64,000 bases of DNA from Aequorivita viscosa (GTDB lineage Bacteria; Bacteroidota; Bacteroidia; Flavobacteriales; Flavobacteriaceae): the NCBI RefSeq assembly GCF_900106795.1, contig NZ_FNNS01000003.1, forward strand, positions 62,001 to 126,000, in the 5' to 3' direction. The notes under the pieces were generated by a model. The model did not search any database. It saw nothing but the letters and a program-made list of their open reading frames with translations, and had not been told where the DNA came from. Shown here in pieces: positions 17,651 through 26,170 of the stretch (positions are counted from its first letter, which is position 1; every line of letters starts with the position of its first letter). The position numbers and the translations under genes are program-made.

Positions 17651-17807
17651 TAATCGACCTTAAATTCACAATAATAAACCGTGAAAAATAATTTTAATGG
17701 GTTTAAAATCTTAGAAAACAGAAAGAGGTACGCACGGTAAAGCAGTAACTTTTTATTAGGCTTATTTGATAATCTGATAAGGTTTCCCCAAAGACCAAGG
17801 AAGCGTT

Positions 17808-17846
17808 CCTGCAAGGTTTCCCCGACGAAGGAGGGAACCTTGTAGG
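17808..17846. repeat. Imperfect hairpin repeat between the toxin gene and rfbA
   Basis: CCTGCAAGGTTTCCC (17808-17822) pairs with GGGAACCTTGTAGG (17833-17846) with one bulged T and one G-T wobble. The AAGGTTTCCCC half also occurs as a direct repeat at 17779-17789. It resembles dispersed intergenic hairpins (cctgcaaggtttt...aaaaccttgtagg) I recall from flavobacterial genomes; that link is from memory. It could also act as a terminator for the toxin pair, though it has no T-run. Confidence 0.5.
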
Positions 17847-17896
17847 TATAAAATTAGCCATTAAGACACTATATTTTAAAACAACAAATATATTAT

Positions 17897-18754
17897 ATGA
17901 AAGGAATAATTTTAGCAGGAGGCTCAGGTACACGTTTGCATCCTATTACACTAGCAGTTAGCAAGCAGTTGATGCCTGTTTATGATAAACCAATGATTTA
18001 TTACCCATTGTCCACTCTTATGTATGCGGGTATTAAGGATATTTTAATCATTTCTACACCTCAAGATCTGCCGCTTTTCAAACAACTTTTAGGTAATGGT
18101 TCAAAATTAGGGTGTAATTTTCAGTATGCCGAACAAGCCAACCCGAATGGCCTTGCCGAAGCTTTCATAATTGGTAAAGAATTTATAGGAAACGACAAGG
18201 TTGCTTTAATATTAGGCGATAATATTTTTTACGGCTCTGGTTTAAAAGAATTATTACAATCCAATAACGATCCCGATGGAGGCGTTATCTATGCGTACCA
18301 TGTGCTAGATCCAGAGCGTTACGGTGTTGTTGAATTTGATAAGGAAGGAAGAGCGCTTTCTATTGAAGAAAAGCCTTTAAAACCAAAATCTAATTATGCC
18401 GTGCCGGGAATTTATTTCTACGATAACAACGTAATAGATATAGCCTCAAACATTAAACCTAGTGGCCGTGGAGAGCTTGAAATTACCGATGTTAATAACG
18501 TGTATTTAAAACAAGGAAAACTTAATGTAAGCATACTGGATAAAGGTACTGCTTGGTTAGATACAGGCACTTTTGCTTCCTTGATGCAAGCAGCCCAGTT
18601 TGTTGAGGTAATTGAGGAAAGACAAGGCCTTAAGGTTGGCTCTATTGAAGAAGCAGCTTATGAAATGGGCTACATTTCAAAAGATGAATTAATAGCGATG
18701 GCAGAGCCTTTGTTGAAAAGCGGGTACGGAAAACATTTACTTCAACTAGATTAA
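17897..18754 (+). CDS. rfbA: Glucose-1-phosphate thymidylyltransferase
   Basis: First step of dTDP-L-rhamnose synthesis: Glc-1-P + dTTP to dTDP-glucose. 285 residues, normal length. The nucleotidyltransferase signature [14 protein letters not shown] is at residues 3-16, followed by [18 protein letters not shown], then LGDNIFYG near 110 and DTGTFASL near 225. It is followed after 2 bp by rfbC and then rfbD. It is preceded by about 245 bp containing hairpin repeats, so it may have its own promoter, although I see no clear TAnnTTTG. Confidence 0.98.
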   Translation: MKGIILAGGSGTRLHPITLAVSKQLMPVYDKPMIYYPLSTLMYAGIKDILIISTPQDLPLFKQLLGNGSKLGCNFQYAEQANPNGLAEAFIIGKEFIGNDKVALILGDNIFYGSGLKELLQSNNDPDGGVIYAYHVLDPERYGVVEFDKEGRALSIEEKPLKPKSNYAVPGIYFYDNNVIDIASNIKPSGRGELEITDVNNVYLKQGKLNVSILDKGTAWLDTGTFASLMQAAQFVEVIEERQGLKVGSIEEAAYEMGYISKDELIAMAEPLLKSGYGKHLLQLD

Positions 18755-18756
18755 AT

Positions 18757-19302
18757 TTGGAATTACAAAAATCCCCACTAAAAGATTGTTTTATTCTCAA
18801 ACCAAAGGTTTTTCGAGATGAACGTGGTCTGTTTTACGAGACTTATAATCAAAATGTTTTTGAAAAATTAACTGGAATAGAAACAAAATTTGTTCAAGAT
18901 AACCTTTCAATTTCTTCAAAAGGAGTATTGAGAGGGCTCCATTTTCAACGTGGAAATAGGGCTCAAGCCAAGCTTGTGCAGGTTGCCAAAGGAAAAGTAT
19001 TGGACATAGTTGTCGATATTCGAAGGCACTCCGAAACTTTTGGAAAATCATTTTCTGTTGTGCTAGACGATGTTGAGCGACTTCAGTTGTTTGTGCCAAG
19101 AGGATTTGCGCACGGCTTTATTACACTTTCAGAAGAATCTATTTTTACGTACAAATGCGATAATTATTACGATAAAGCTTCTGAAGGAGGAATTATATAC
19201 AACGACGCAACCTTAAACCTAGATTGGCATCTTCCAAAGGAAGAATTTATTGTTTCAGAAAAAGATTTGGAACTTCCTAGTTTTCACGACGCTATTAAAT
19301 GA
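18757..19302 (+). CDS. rfbC: dTDP-4-dehydrorhamnose 3,5-epimerase
   Basis: Third step of dTDP-L-rhamnose synthesis. 181 residues, starting at TTG 18757, 2 bp after rfbA; the N-terminus (LKDCFILKPKVFRDERG) only aligns with the family if this TTG is used. The catalytic His is in GVLRGLHFQ (about residue 63), with FVPRGFAHGF near 112 and the catalytic Tyr region TYKCDNYYDK near 131. The stop overlaps the rfbD start by 4 bp (ATGA). Confidence 0.96.
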   Translation: MELQKSPLKDCFILKPKVFRDERGLFYETYNQNVFEKLTGIETKFVQDNLSISSKGVLRGLHFQRGNRAQAKLVQVAKGKVLDIVVDIRRHSETFGKSFSVVLDDVERLQLFVPRGFAHGFITLSEESIFTYKCDNYYDKASEGGIIYNDATLNLDWHLPKEEFIVSEKDLELPSFHDAIK

Positions 19303-20159
19303 AAAAAATACTAGTTACTGGCGCAAACGGACAATTGGGAAGATGCATAAAAGATGCTTCGTCCAGATTTCCTGACTTTCAATTTGTCTTTGTTTCAAAG
19401 GAAGAACTCAATATTGAAGACCTCGATTCATTAAATCACTTCTTCAACAAACACAACTTTTCACATTGCATAAATACCGCAGCCTACACCAATGTTGAAA
19501 AGGCAGAAAGTGAAAAAGAAAGAGCTTTTGCCATTAATGCTGAAGCAGTTAAAAACCTAGCTTCCATTTGTAATAGAAATGAAACTGTTTTGCTTCATGT
19601 TTCTACAGATTATGTTTTTGACGGAAAAAAACAATCACCCTATTTAGAAACGGACGATACCAATCCGATTAATGTGTACGGCAGTTCCAAGCTTAAAGGG
19701 GAACAATACATTCAAGAAGTATGTGATAAATTCTACATTTTCCGTACTTCTTGGCTTTATTCACAATACGGACATAACTTCCTTAAAACAATTTTAAAAT
19801 ACGCGCACGAAGGAAAATCGCTAACCATTACAACAGAGCAAGTAGGAACACCCACAAATGCAAATGATTTGGCTAATGCATTATTACAATCGATAGCTAT
19901 AGACATTGAAGCTTACGGTATCTACCATTATAGTAACAGCGGCGAATCCACTTGGTATGGATTTGCGAAAGCAATACTACAAGAGACAGGGAAATTAGAA
20001 GACGTAAAACTTGCAAAAACAAACCATTACCGTACTTTTGCCAAGCGCCCAGCCTATAGTGTGTTGGACAATGCAAAGGCAACTAATGCATTAAACTTAC
20101 AACAGATAAATTGGCTTAAAAGCTTACAATCTGTATTAAAAAACACAGTCATTGATTAA
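19299..20159 (+). CDS. rfbD: dTDP-4-dehydrorhamnose reductase
   Basis: Last step of dTDP-L-rhamnose synthesis; SDR fold, 286 residues. NAD(P)H-binding GANGQLGR at residues 8-15, NTAAYTNVEKAE near 60, VSTDYVFDG near 102, and YGSSKLKGE with the YxxxK pair near 127. It overlaps rfbC by 4 bp. The Wzz-like gene starts 12 bp downstream, so the precursor genes and the polymer assembly genes seem to be transcribed together. Confidence 0.96.
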   Translation: MKKILVTGANGQLGRCIKDASSRFPDFQFVFVSKEELNIEDLDSLNHFFNKHNFSHCINTAAYTNVEKAESEKERAFAINAEAVKNLASICNRNETVLLHVSTDYVFDGKKQSPYLETDDTNPINVYGSSKLKGEQYIQEVCDKFYIFRTSWLYSQYGHNFLKTILKYAHEGKSLTITTEQVGTPTNANDLANALLQSIAIDIEAYGIYHYSNSGESTWYGFAKAILQETGKLEDVKLAKTNHYRTFAKRPAYSVLDNAKATNALNLQQINWLKSLQSVLKNTVID

Positions 20160-20171
20160 TAAAAATTATTT

Positions 20172-21134
20172 ATGGCACAGCAGAATACATCGGAAGAGAT
20201 AGATTTAGGGTATTTATTTAAAAAATCTAATGACTTTATTAAGAAGATTGTTAGAGGTTTTTTCCAAATTCTAGACTTTTTTAAAAGGTACTTTATAATA
20301 GTAATTGTGCTAATTATTTTAGGCTTTGCTTATGGTTACTATAAAGATGCAACAAGTAAGAAAACCTATATTAACGAGGCGTTGGTAATTCCAAATTTTG
20401 AAAGTGTCGATTATCTATACGACAAAGTTGAGGTTATCAACAACAAAATTTCCAGAAACGACACTTTGTATCTTAAACAAATACTCGACACTAATTTTCG
20501 GAAATTAAAAAATATTAAAATTGAACCAATAGCCGATATCTACAATTTTGTATCTAAATCTAGACGAAATTTTGATGTATTAAGGCTTATCGCCGAAAAA
20601 CAAGACTTTTCAGAATATATAGAAGACCTTTCTACAAGTAAATATTTTAAATATCACCGCATGAAAATCGCGGTTTCTGGCGATCGTTCTTCTGAAAAAA
20701 TAGTTGCTGATTTATTCACTTATTTAAACGGAAATGAAAATCTAGAAGCCTATCAAAAAGTATTTGTAGAAAACAATAAGTTTGAAATCAAGGAGCATTA
20801 TAACATGATTGCTCAAATAGATTCAATTTTAAAAGCTAGTGCCAAAATAGACGATAGAGCTTCAAATGTAACAATTAATAATAGCTCAGACTTGTTTAAC
20901 TTGATTGAGAAAAAAACTGAATTGTTAGAAAACATTGTTCAACTTAAAACGCAAGAAATTGACTTTTCAGCGCCGATTAAGGTTGTAAGTACCGATTACA
21001 ATTTAGAAATTAAAAGATTTTTGTCAATTTCAAACAAGGTTAAATATCCAATTCTATTTGTCTTTTTGTTTTCGATGGTGTTTTTCGCGCTTTATATTGT
21101 AAAAAGTTTAAAGCGATACGCCAAAGCCGATTAA
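20172..21134 (+). CDS. Wzz-like chain-length determinant family protein
   Basis: 320 residues with two membrane helices at the ends: about 40-60 (YFIIVIVLIILGFAYGYY) and about 290-310 (ILFVFLFSMVFFALYIV), enclosing a roughly 230-residue periplasmic segment rich in Lys/Asp/Glu. That is the topology of polysaccharide co-polymerases (Wzz). There is no C-terminal tyrosine-kinase domain. A role in O-antigen/EPS chain length or export is inferred from topology and location, not from strong motifs. Confidence 0.6.
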   Translation: MAQQNTSEEIDLGYLFKKSNDFIKKIVRGFFQILDFFKRYFIIVIVLIILGFAYGYYKDATSKKTYINEALVIPNFESVDYLYDKVEVINNKISRNDTLYLKQILDTNFRKLKNIKIEPIADIYNFVSKSRRNFDVLRLIAEKQDFSEYIEDLSTSKYFKYHRMKIAVSGDRSSEKIVADLFTYLNGNENLEAYQKVFVENNKFEIKEHYNMIAQIDSILKASAKIDDRASNVTINNSSDLFNLIEKKTELLENIVQLKTQEIDFSAPIKVVSTDYNLEIKRFLSISNKVKYPILFVFLFSMVFFALYIVKSLKRYAKAD

Positions 21135-21222
21135 GGTGTGATGCAAGTTCATTTTTACACAATCGCTGACGATTCTGCAATTGAGCACTTTCAATAAAGG
21201 GCATCATTATATTTAGTAGCTA

Positions 21223-22665
21223 ATGCTTTTTAACTCTATAGATTTTGCCATATTTTTTCCAATATTCTTTGTGGTTTATTGGATTGTCGCAAAAAAGCTA
21301 ACCCTTCGAAATGCTTTTCTATTAGCTTCTAGTTACCTGTTTTATGGTTGGTGGGACTGGCGTTTTCTGTTTCTTATACTGTTTAGTTCAATTGTTGACT
21401 TTACTATTGGTAAGAAAATTTACGCAGCTACAAACAAAAGGGTTCGAAAGAACTATTTGCTGGTAAGCCTTCTAATTAATCTAGGACTTTTAGGCTACTT
21501 TAAATACACCAACTTTTTCATTGATTCATTTATCAATTCATTCCGGTTTTTTGGAGGCGAAATGGATTCGTTCACCTTACAAATAATCCTTCCAGTTGGG
21601 ATTAGCTTTTACACTTTTCAAACCCTTAGCTATACCATTGATATTTATCGCGATAGAATTAAACCTACCAAGGATTGGTTATCGTTTTTCACCTTTGTAG
21701 CTTTCTTTCCGCAGTTGGTTGCGGGACCTATTGAACGCGCGTCCCATTTATTACCGCAGTTTTTTAAAACCTATAATTTCGATTATAAAGCTTTTAAAAG
21801 CGGATTGCTTTTAATGGCGTTTGGACTCTTTAAAAAAATGGTCATAGCAGATAGGCTCGCTATTGTGGTAAATGAAGTGTACGGCAATCCAACGGGGCAC
21901 AGTGGCCAAGATTTAATTATTGCAACGGTTTTCTTTGCCTTTCAAATTTATTGCGATTTTTCTGGGTATTCAGATATTGCAATTGGGATTTCCAGAATGC
22001 TTGGTTTCAATTTGATGAAAAACTTCGATACACCTTATTTTTCAACTTCAATTACAGCGTTTTGGAGAAGATGGCACATTTCACTGTCCACCTGGTTTAG
22101 GGATTATGTGTATATACCGTTAGGAGGTAGCAGAAATGGCGATTACAGAACTTATTTTAACCTGTTTATAGTTTTTGTGGTTAGCGGACTTTGGCACGGG
22201 GCAGCAATAAACTTTGTAATTTGGGGCGCAATTCACGGAATTATTATAGTGGCTGAAAAAGCATTGAGCAACACTGCTTTAAAAGTCAATAGAAAACCGC
22301 TAATTCCTTCAGTTCTATTTACCTTCATTACTTTCGGAATAGTCTGCTTTGCTTGGATATTTTTTAGAGCCAATACTTTTGCCGACAGTGTGTATATTGT
22401 TACAAACCTATTTAACTTCAACTTTGTGGATTGGAGTATCTATAATTTAGGCCTACCCTCCCACGAATTCGACTTTGCCGTAATCGTAATTATTTTACTA
22501 TTAATTTTTGATGCATTCCATAGAAAATATAATGCATTACGCGTTATTAATAAGTCCAATTTTGTTGTTCAGAGCCTAGTATATACATTGATTGTTTACA
22601 GTATCGTAATATTTGGTATTTATGGAAATGACAGTGTTTCCGAATTTATCTATTTCCAGTTTTAA
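21223..22665 (+). CDS. MBOAT family O-acyltransferase (AlgI-like)
   Basis: 480 residues, polytopic. Typical AlgI/DltB-type features: FNSIDFAIFFPIFF at the N-terminus, SYLFYGWWDWRFLFLIL, ISFYTFQTLSYTIDIYR, FPQLVAGPIERA, WRRWHISLSTWFRDYVYIPLGG and the catalytic-His segment SGLWHGAAINFVIWG. These proteins move acyl (usually acetyl) groups across the inner membrane for O-acylation of polymers such as alginate. The stop and the next ATG share a base (TAATG), coupling it to the SGNH-like protein that would be its periplasmic partner. Confidence 0.92.
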   Translation: MLFNSIDFAIFFPIFFVVYWIVAKKLTLRNAFLLASSYLFYGWWDWRFLFLILFSSIVDFTIGKKIYAATNKRVRKNYLLVSLLINLGLLGYFKYTNFFIDSFINSFRFFGGEMDSFTLQIILPVGISFYTFQTLSYTIDIYRDRIKPTKDWLSFFTFVAFFPQLVAGPIERASHLLPQFFKTYNFDYKAFKSGLLLMAFGLFKKMVIADRLAIVVNEVYGNPTGHSGQDLIIATVFFAFQIYCDFSGYSDIAIGISRMLGFNLMKNFDTPYFSTSITAFWRRWHISLSTWFRDYVYIPLGGSRNGDYRTYFNLFIVFVVSGLWHGAAINFVIWGAIHGIIIVAEKALSNTALKVNRKPLIPSVLFTFITFGIVCFAWIFFRANTFADSVYIVTNLFNFNFVDWSIYNLGLPSHEFDFAVIVIILLLIFDAFHRKYNALRVINKSNFVVQSLVYTLIVYSIVIFGIYGNDSVSEFIYFQF

Positions 22666-24128
22666 TGATGAAGAAACGAATTATTTCTATAGTTGTTCTG
22701 TTGGCGTTTTTAACGGCTGGATTTATCTATTTGAATAAGGTGTTTTCTTCTGTGCATTACTATGTAAACACCACCGAAGATTTTAAAGCTTTGGCAAAAA
22801 AAACGAATATTGATGTCATTGTTTATGGAAGTTCACACGCGTATACAGCTTATAACCCGTTAATAATTAATGATGTTTGTGAAACTATTAGTTATAATTT
22901 AGGCTCGGATGGTCTAAAAATGCCAATTACAGATATTGTCTTAGAAGAATCTTTAAAGTACACAAAACCGAAACTTATAATATTAGAAATTTATCCACCT
23001 ACCCTGACCCCGATAAAGACTGATGCCGACAAGGGATATCATTTAAGAGCAATGGATTTTGTGTCTAATTTTTCAATTAATAAGTTGAAAAAAACCGTAA
23101 GAGTATTTGATAAAAATGAATATTTTGGCGTTTATTTTCCACTAATTCGAAATCACACCAGTTGGAATGAGCAGGATTTTCTTAATCTTTCTAGAAGAAG
23201 ATACATAAACAGTAAAGAAAATTTTTATTACGGAGGTTTTTTAGGCGCTAGAAATATTCTTAAAGAAGAGGATAAAGAAAAGTATAAGGATTTTAAAAAT
23301 GCAACCAAAAAATTTGAACCTTCTAGAAAATTTATTGATAAACAAAATAAAGCCGATATTGAAAGCTTTGTAAGTCTCGCTAAAAATGCAGGAGCTAAAA
23401 TTTTGGTGGTTTCATCGCCCGATCCACGTGCTACCACCGAATTCAATTACTCATTCTTTGACGAACTTGGTGAATATTGTAAATCATTAAATATCGATTT
23501 CCTAAACCTAAATGAGTATTATGAGGAGATGGATTTAAAAATTGAAGATTTCAAAGACAAATCTCATTTAAACACCTTTGGAAGCATAAAAGCCACCCAA
23601 TTGTTAGCCCAATATGTAAAGGAAAATTATGAGCTACCTAAAAGATCGGATGAAGACATTTGGAAGCAAGAAATGAGAGAATATGAGTACTTTGAGTATG
23701 ATTATTATGAGTTTCAAAAGAAATCCTTTCGCGCTGCAATAAACGCTTATTTAAGTAAAGATGTTTTCGTTAACGATGTTTCAGTAATAAGAAACAGTAA
23801 AACAGAATTAAGATTCAATATTAACCTTGACAAGGATAAAACCAATTTGAATACTTTGAACAACTATATTTTGGGAGTTCATATATATCCTGATAAAGAA
23901 GATATATCTTCACTTAGTAATGCCAGTAAATTGAAAAAAAACGAATACGATCAAACCAACATACGTTTAAAAAGCCAAGAAAACTCCATAGTTTTTAATA
24001 TGGAAACTGAAATTAGGCGAATCAATAAAATTGAGCTCTTTCTGTTTGATAAAGATGGGTACGATGGTGTTATTGGTGATAGAATAGTAATTAACGACAT
24101 TACATTTAAAATACAAAAGGATGAATAG
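22665..24128 (+). CDS. Membrane-anchored SGNH-like protein (AlgJ/AlgX-like acetyltransferase candidate) with extra C-terminal domain
   Basis: 487 residues with an N-terminal signal anchor (about 5-22). Residues about 45-320 look like an SGNH/GDSL fold: block I VIVYGSSHAYTAYNP (51-65) and a C-terminal DKSHLN giving D298 and H301 (DxxH). Together with the MBOAT gene immediately before it, this mirrors AlgI with AlgJ/AlgX/PatB pairs that O-acetylate exopolysaccharide in the periplasm. A further C-terminal domain (about 365-483, ending GDRIVINDITFK) also occurs in the small lipoprotein at 25680-26159. The acetyltransferase role is inferred. It overlaps the epimerase gene by 8 bp. Confidence 0.7.
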   Translation: MMKKRIISIVVLLAFLTAGFIYLNKVFSSVHYYVNTTEDFKALAKKTNIDVIVYGSSHAYTAYNPLIINDVCETISYNLGSDGLKMPITDIVLEESLKYTKPKLIILEIYPPTLTPIKTDADKGYHLRAMDFVSNFSINKLKKTVRVFDKNEYFGVYFPLIRNHTSWNEQDFLNLSRRRYINSKENFYYGGFLGARNILKEEDKEKYKDFKNATKKFEPSRKFIDKQNKADIESFVSLAKNAGAKILVVSSPDPRATTEFNYSFFDELGEYCKSLNIDFLNLNEYYEEMDLKIEDFKDKSHLNTFGSIKATQLLAQYVKENYELPKRSDEDIWKQEMREYEYFEYDYYEFQKKSFRAAINAYLSKDVFVNDVSVIRNSKTELRFNINLDKDKTNLNTLNNYILGVHIYPDKEDISSLSNASKLKKNEYDQTNIRLKSQENSIVFNMETEIRRINKIELFLFDKDGYDGVIGDRIVINDITFKIQKDE

Positions 24129-25671
24129 TTATAGTGCCAAATTTGCAATCGTTTTATTACTCGTAAGTGTTATAAGTAGTTGTTCCGATAAGAATAAACA
24201 GCAAGCTGACCAAACGAAGGTTGATGCTATCTCTAAGAGCGATACAATAAGTCTTAGCGAAAGTTTAGCTAAACGATTTAAAAACACCTACGACAACCAT
24301 ATTGTAACTTTCAACGATGGCACTACCATGGATATTTCCAAACCCTTACAATTTGATTCTATTAAGGAAGTGTCGCATACTTTTTTTGTTGGAGATAATA
24401 TTGAGCCGATAGAAGATTTAGAAACCGACAGTAATGGAGTAGCTATTTTAGACGGTAATTATCACCCAACAGTAATTGGTAAAGTTGCATTAAAAGCGAT
24501 TAACTACTACAAAAAAACTAAATCGGAAGCAGCTAAAAAAGTGTTTTTAGATCAGATGAAATGGGCTGAGAAGAACTTTTATGAAACTGATAATTATGGT
24601 TTTTGGTATTTTGAGGTTTCTGCCCCTTTATATCATTTAGAGCCTGGTTGGACTTCAGCATTTAGTCAGGGGTTGTTGTTAAACGCTTCCTTAGAGGCTT
24701 ATAGATTAACGGGGGATAAAAAGTATACCAGATTAATCGAAAAAGGGCTTAAGGCATATATGGTTCCAGTCGAAAATGGAGGCTTTCTAAGGGGTTGGGA
24801 CGAAGGCGAACTGTGGTTTGAAGAATATGGAACCGAAAGGCCTTCAAGGGTTTTAAACGGCACTATTTACGGTTTAGAAGGGGTGTATAATGTCTATAGG
24901 GATTTAAACTCACAATTAGCACTAAAAATATTTGAATCAGGCGTTGAAACCATCAAGAATCATCTCGAAGATTATGATGCAAAATATACTTCTCGTTATA
25001 GTTTGGCGGATTGGAAAAATGAAATTTCTCAAGAAAATTATCATGAGGGTCATGTAATTCAATTATTATGGTTGTACGAAGTTTCTGGGGATGAAATTTT
25101 TAAAAAATATGCTCAGATATTCCTAAATTCTGATTTAGGAGGTTTTATGACACGAAGTATTTACAAGTTAGATAAACCAAAAATCACCAATGTGGAGGCA
25201 AGTTTTTGTATTGATTGTGAAAAACATGGTCCAGAAAATTTAACTGATGAGCTATGGGCTCACGGAAACTATTGGAGCGCACATAAACCAGCTGATTTAA
25301 TCGTGGATTTTGGAGATGAAAAAGAAAATATCTCCGGCGTAACCTTGTATCATGTTTCAGCTCAAAGTGTTAATGTGAACTTCGATATTTTTGCTTTTAA
25401 TAGTGATACGAATGAATGGAGTCTTGTTCAAAAATTTGACACCAAACATATAAAAGATAGGGTTGCTGGTTATAATGAAACAGGGAAATTTGAAACATTT
25501 ATCGAACACTACAAAATATTTGAACCATTGAATGGTAGAAAGGTGAAAATATCATTTTATGCTGATGCTAATAATATCATTGCTATCAGAGAGTTAAATT
25601 TTAATTATGACCGAAAAAAGGAATTGGATTATATAATTTCAAGAATGAAAAATAGAATTGCAAATCCATAG
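24121..25671 (+). CDS. D-glucuronyl C5-epimerase-like lipoprotein with discoidin-like C-terminal domain
   Basis: 516 residues. Type II signal peptide with lipobox Cys at residue 21 (SVISSC). Residues about 110-350 match the glucuronyl C5-epimerase C-terminal domain (heparan/heparosan type): SAPLYHLEPGWTSAFSQG, LWFEEYGTERPSRVLNG and NYHEGHVIQLLWL. The three tyrosines needed in vertebrate epimerases seem to be present: Y250 in NGTIYGLEG, Y289/Y293 in KYTSRYSL, and Y307 in ENYHEGH. The last 150 residues look like an F5/8-type carbohydrate-binding sandwich (HGNYWSAHKPADLIVDFGDE). Expected reaction: C5 inversion of D-glucuronate to L-iduronate at polymer level on the cell surface; substrate inferred. 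Confidence 0.75.
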   Translation: MNSYSAKFAIVLLLVSVISSCSDKNKQQADQTKVDAISKSDTISLSESLAKRFKNTYDNHIVTFNDGTTMDISKPLQFDSIKEVSHTFFVGDNIEPIEDLETDSNGVAILDGNYHPTVIGKVALKAINYYKKTKSEAAKKVFLDQMKWAEKNFYETDNYGFWYFEVSAPLYHLEPGWTSAFSQGLLLNASLEAYRLTGDKKYTRLIEKGLKAYMVPVENGGFLRGWDEGELWFEEYGTERPSRVLNGTIYGLEGVYNVYRDLNSQLALKIFESGVETIKNHLEDYDAKYTSRYSLADWKNEISQENYHEGHVIQLLWLYEVSGDEIFKKYAQIFLNSDLGGFMTRSIYKLDKPKITNVEASFCIDCEKHGPENLTDELWAHGNYWSAHKPADLIVDFGDEKENISGVTLYHVSAQSVNVNFDIFAFNSDTNEWSLVQKFDTKHIKDRVAGYNETGKFETFIEHYKIFEPLNGRKVKISFYADANNIIAIRELNFNYDRKKELDYIISRMKNRIANP

Positions 25672-25679
25672 ACTTATTA

Positions 25680-26159
25680 ATGATGAACTTCAGGTTATTT
25701 AAAATAGTTTTAATATTGAGTACAGCTTCTATTATTTTAAGTTGTCAGAATCAGTTTGGCATAGAAAATCTCAATAACGGTTTGTCAGATTATAGACATA
25801 TTAGAAATATCAATCAGTCATTTGTAAATAATTTTGAAGTAAATAAAACCGCTTTTTTTCAAGCACATAAAGATAGTCTTGGCATCGTTTTAAAACTGAA
25901 TGACCAAATTGATTCAAGTCTTGTTGAGAACTATAGTTTGGGAATGTATTTATATCAAGATGAACAACATTTGTTTAATGAAGAAGTCGCTTGGAATCCA
26001 CATCCGAAAATTCAAACCTTTAATAATCATAAATATTTTATAGAGACCATAGCTGTTCCACATACTCAAATTGACACCTTAGTTTTTTATTTATTTGATC
26101 GAGACAAATACAGAACTATAATCGGAAATAGAATTGTTTTGAAAAATATTGCCTTTTAG
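25680..26159 (+). CDS. Small lipoprotein sharing a domain with the SGNH-like protein
   Basis: 159 residues. Signal peptide with lipobox Cys at 22 (SIILSC). Function unknown. Residues about 53-159 resemble the C-terminal domain of the protein at 22665-24128: LGMYLYQDE versus LGVHIYPDK, and YLFDRDKYRTIIGNRIVL versus FLFDKDGYDGVIGDRIVI. It starts 8 bp after the epimerase gene, so the domain flanks the epimerase on both sides. A role in holding or presenting the polymer to the modifying enzymes is possible but unproven. Confidence 0.7.
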   Translation: MMNFRLFKIVLILSTASIILSCQNQFGIENLNNGLSDYRHIRNINQSFVNNFEVNKTAFFQAHKDSLGIVLKLNDQIDSSLVENYSLGMYLYQDEQHLFNEEVAWNPHPKIQTFNNHKYFIETIAVPHTQIDTLVFYLFDRDKYRTIIGNRIVLKNIAF

Positions 26160-26170
26160 AAGGAAAGATA

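Noticed and set aside
17584-17933. Two minus-strand open frames of 76 codons between the toxin gene and rfbA
   Set aside because: They overlap the toxin and rfbA genes, have no recognisable domain and no promoter, and cover the hairpin repeat.
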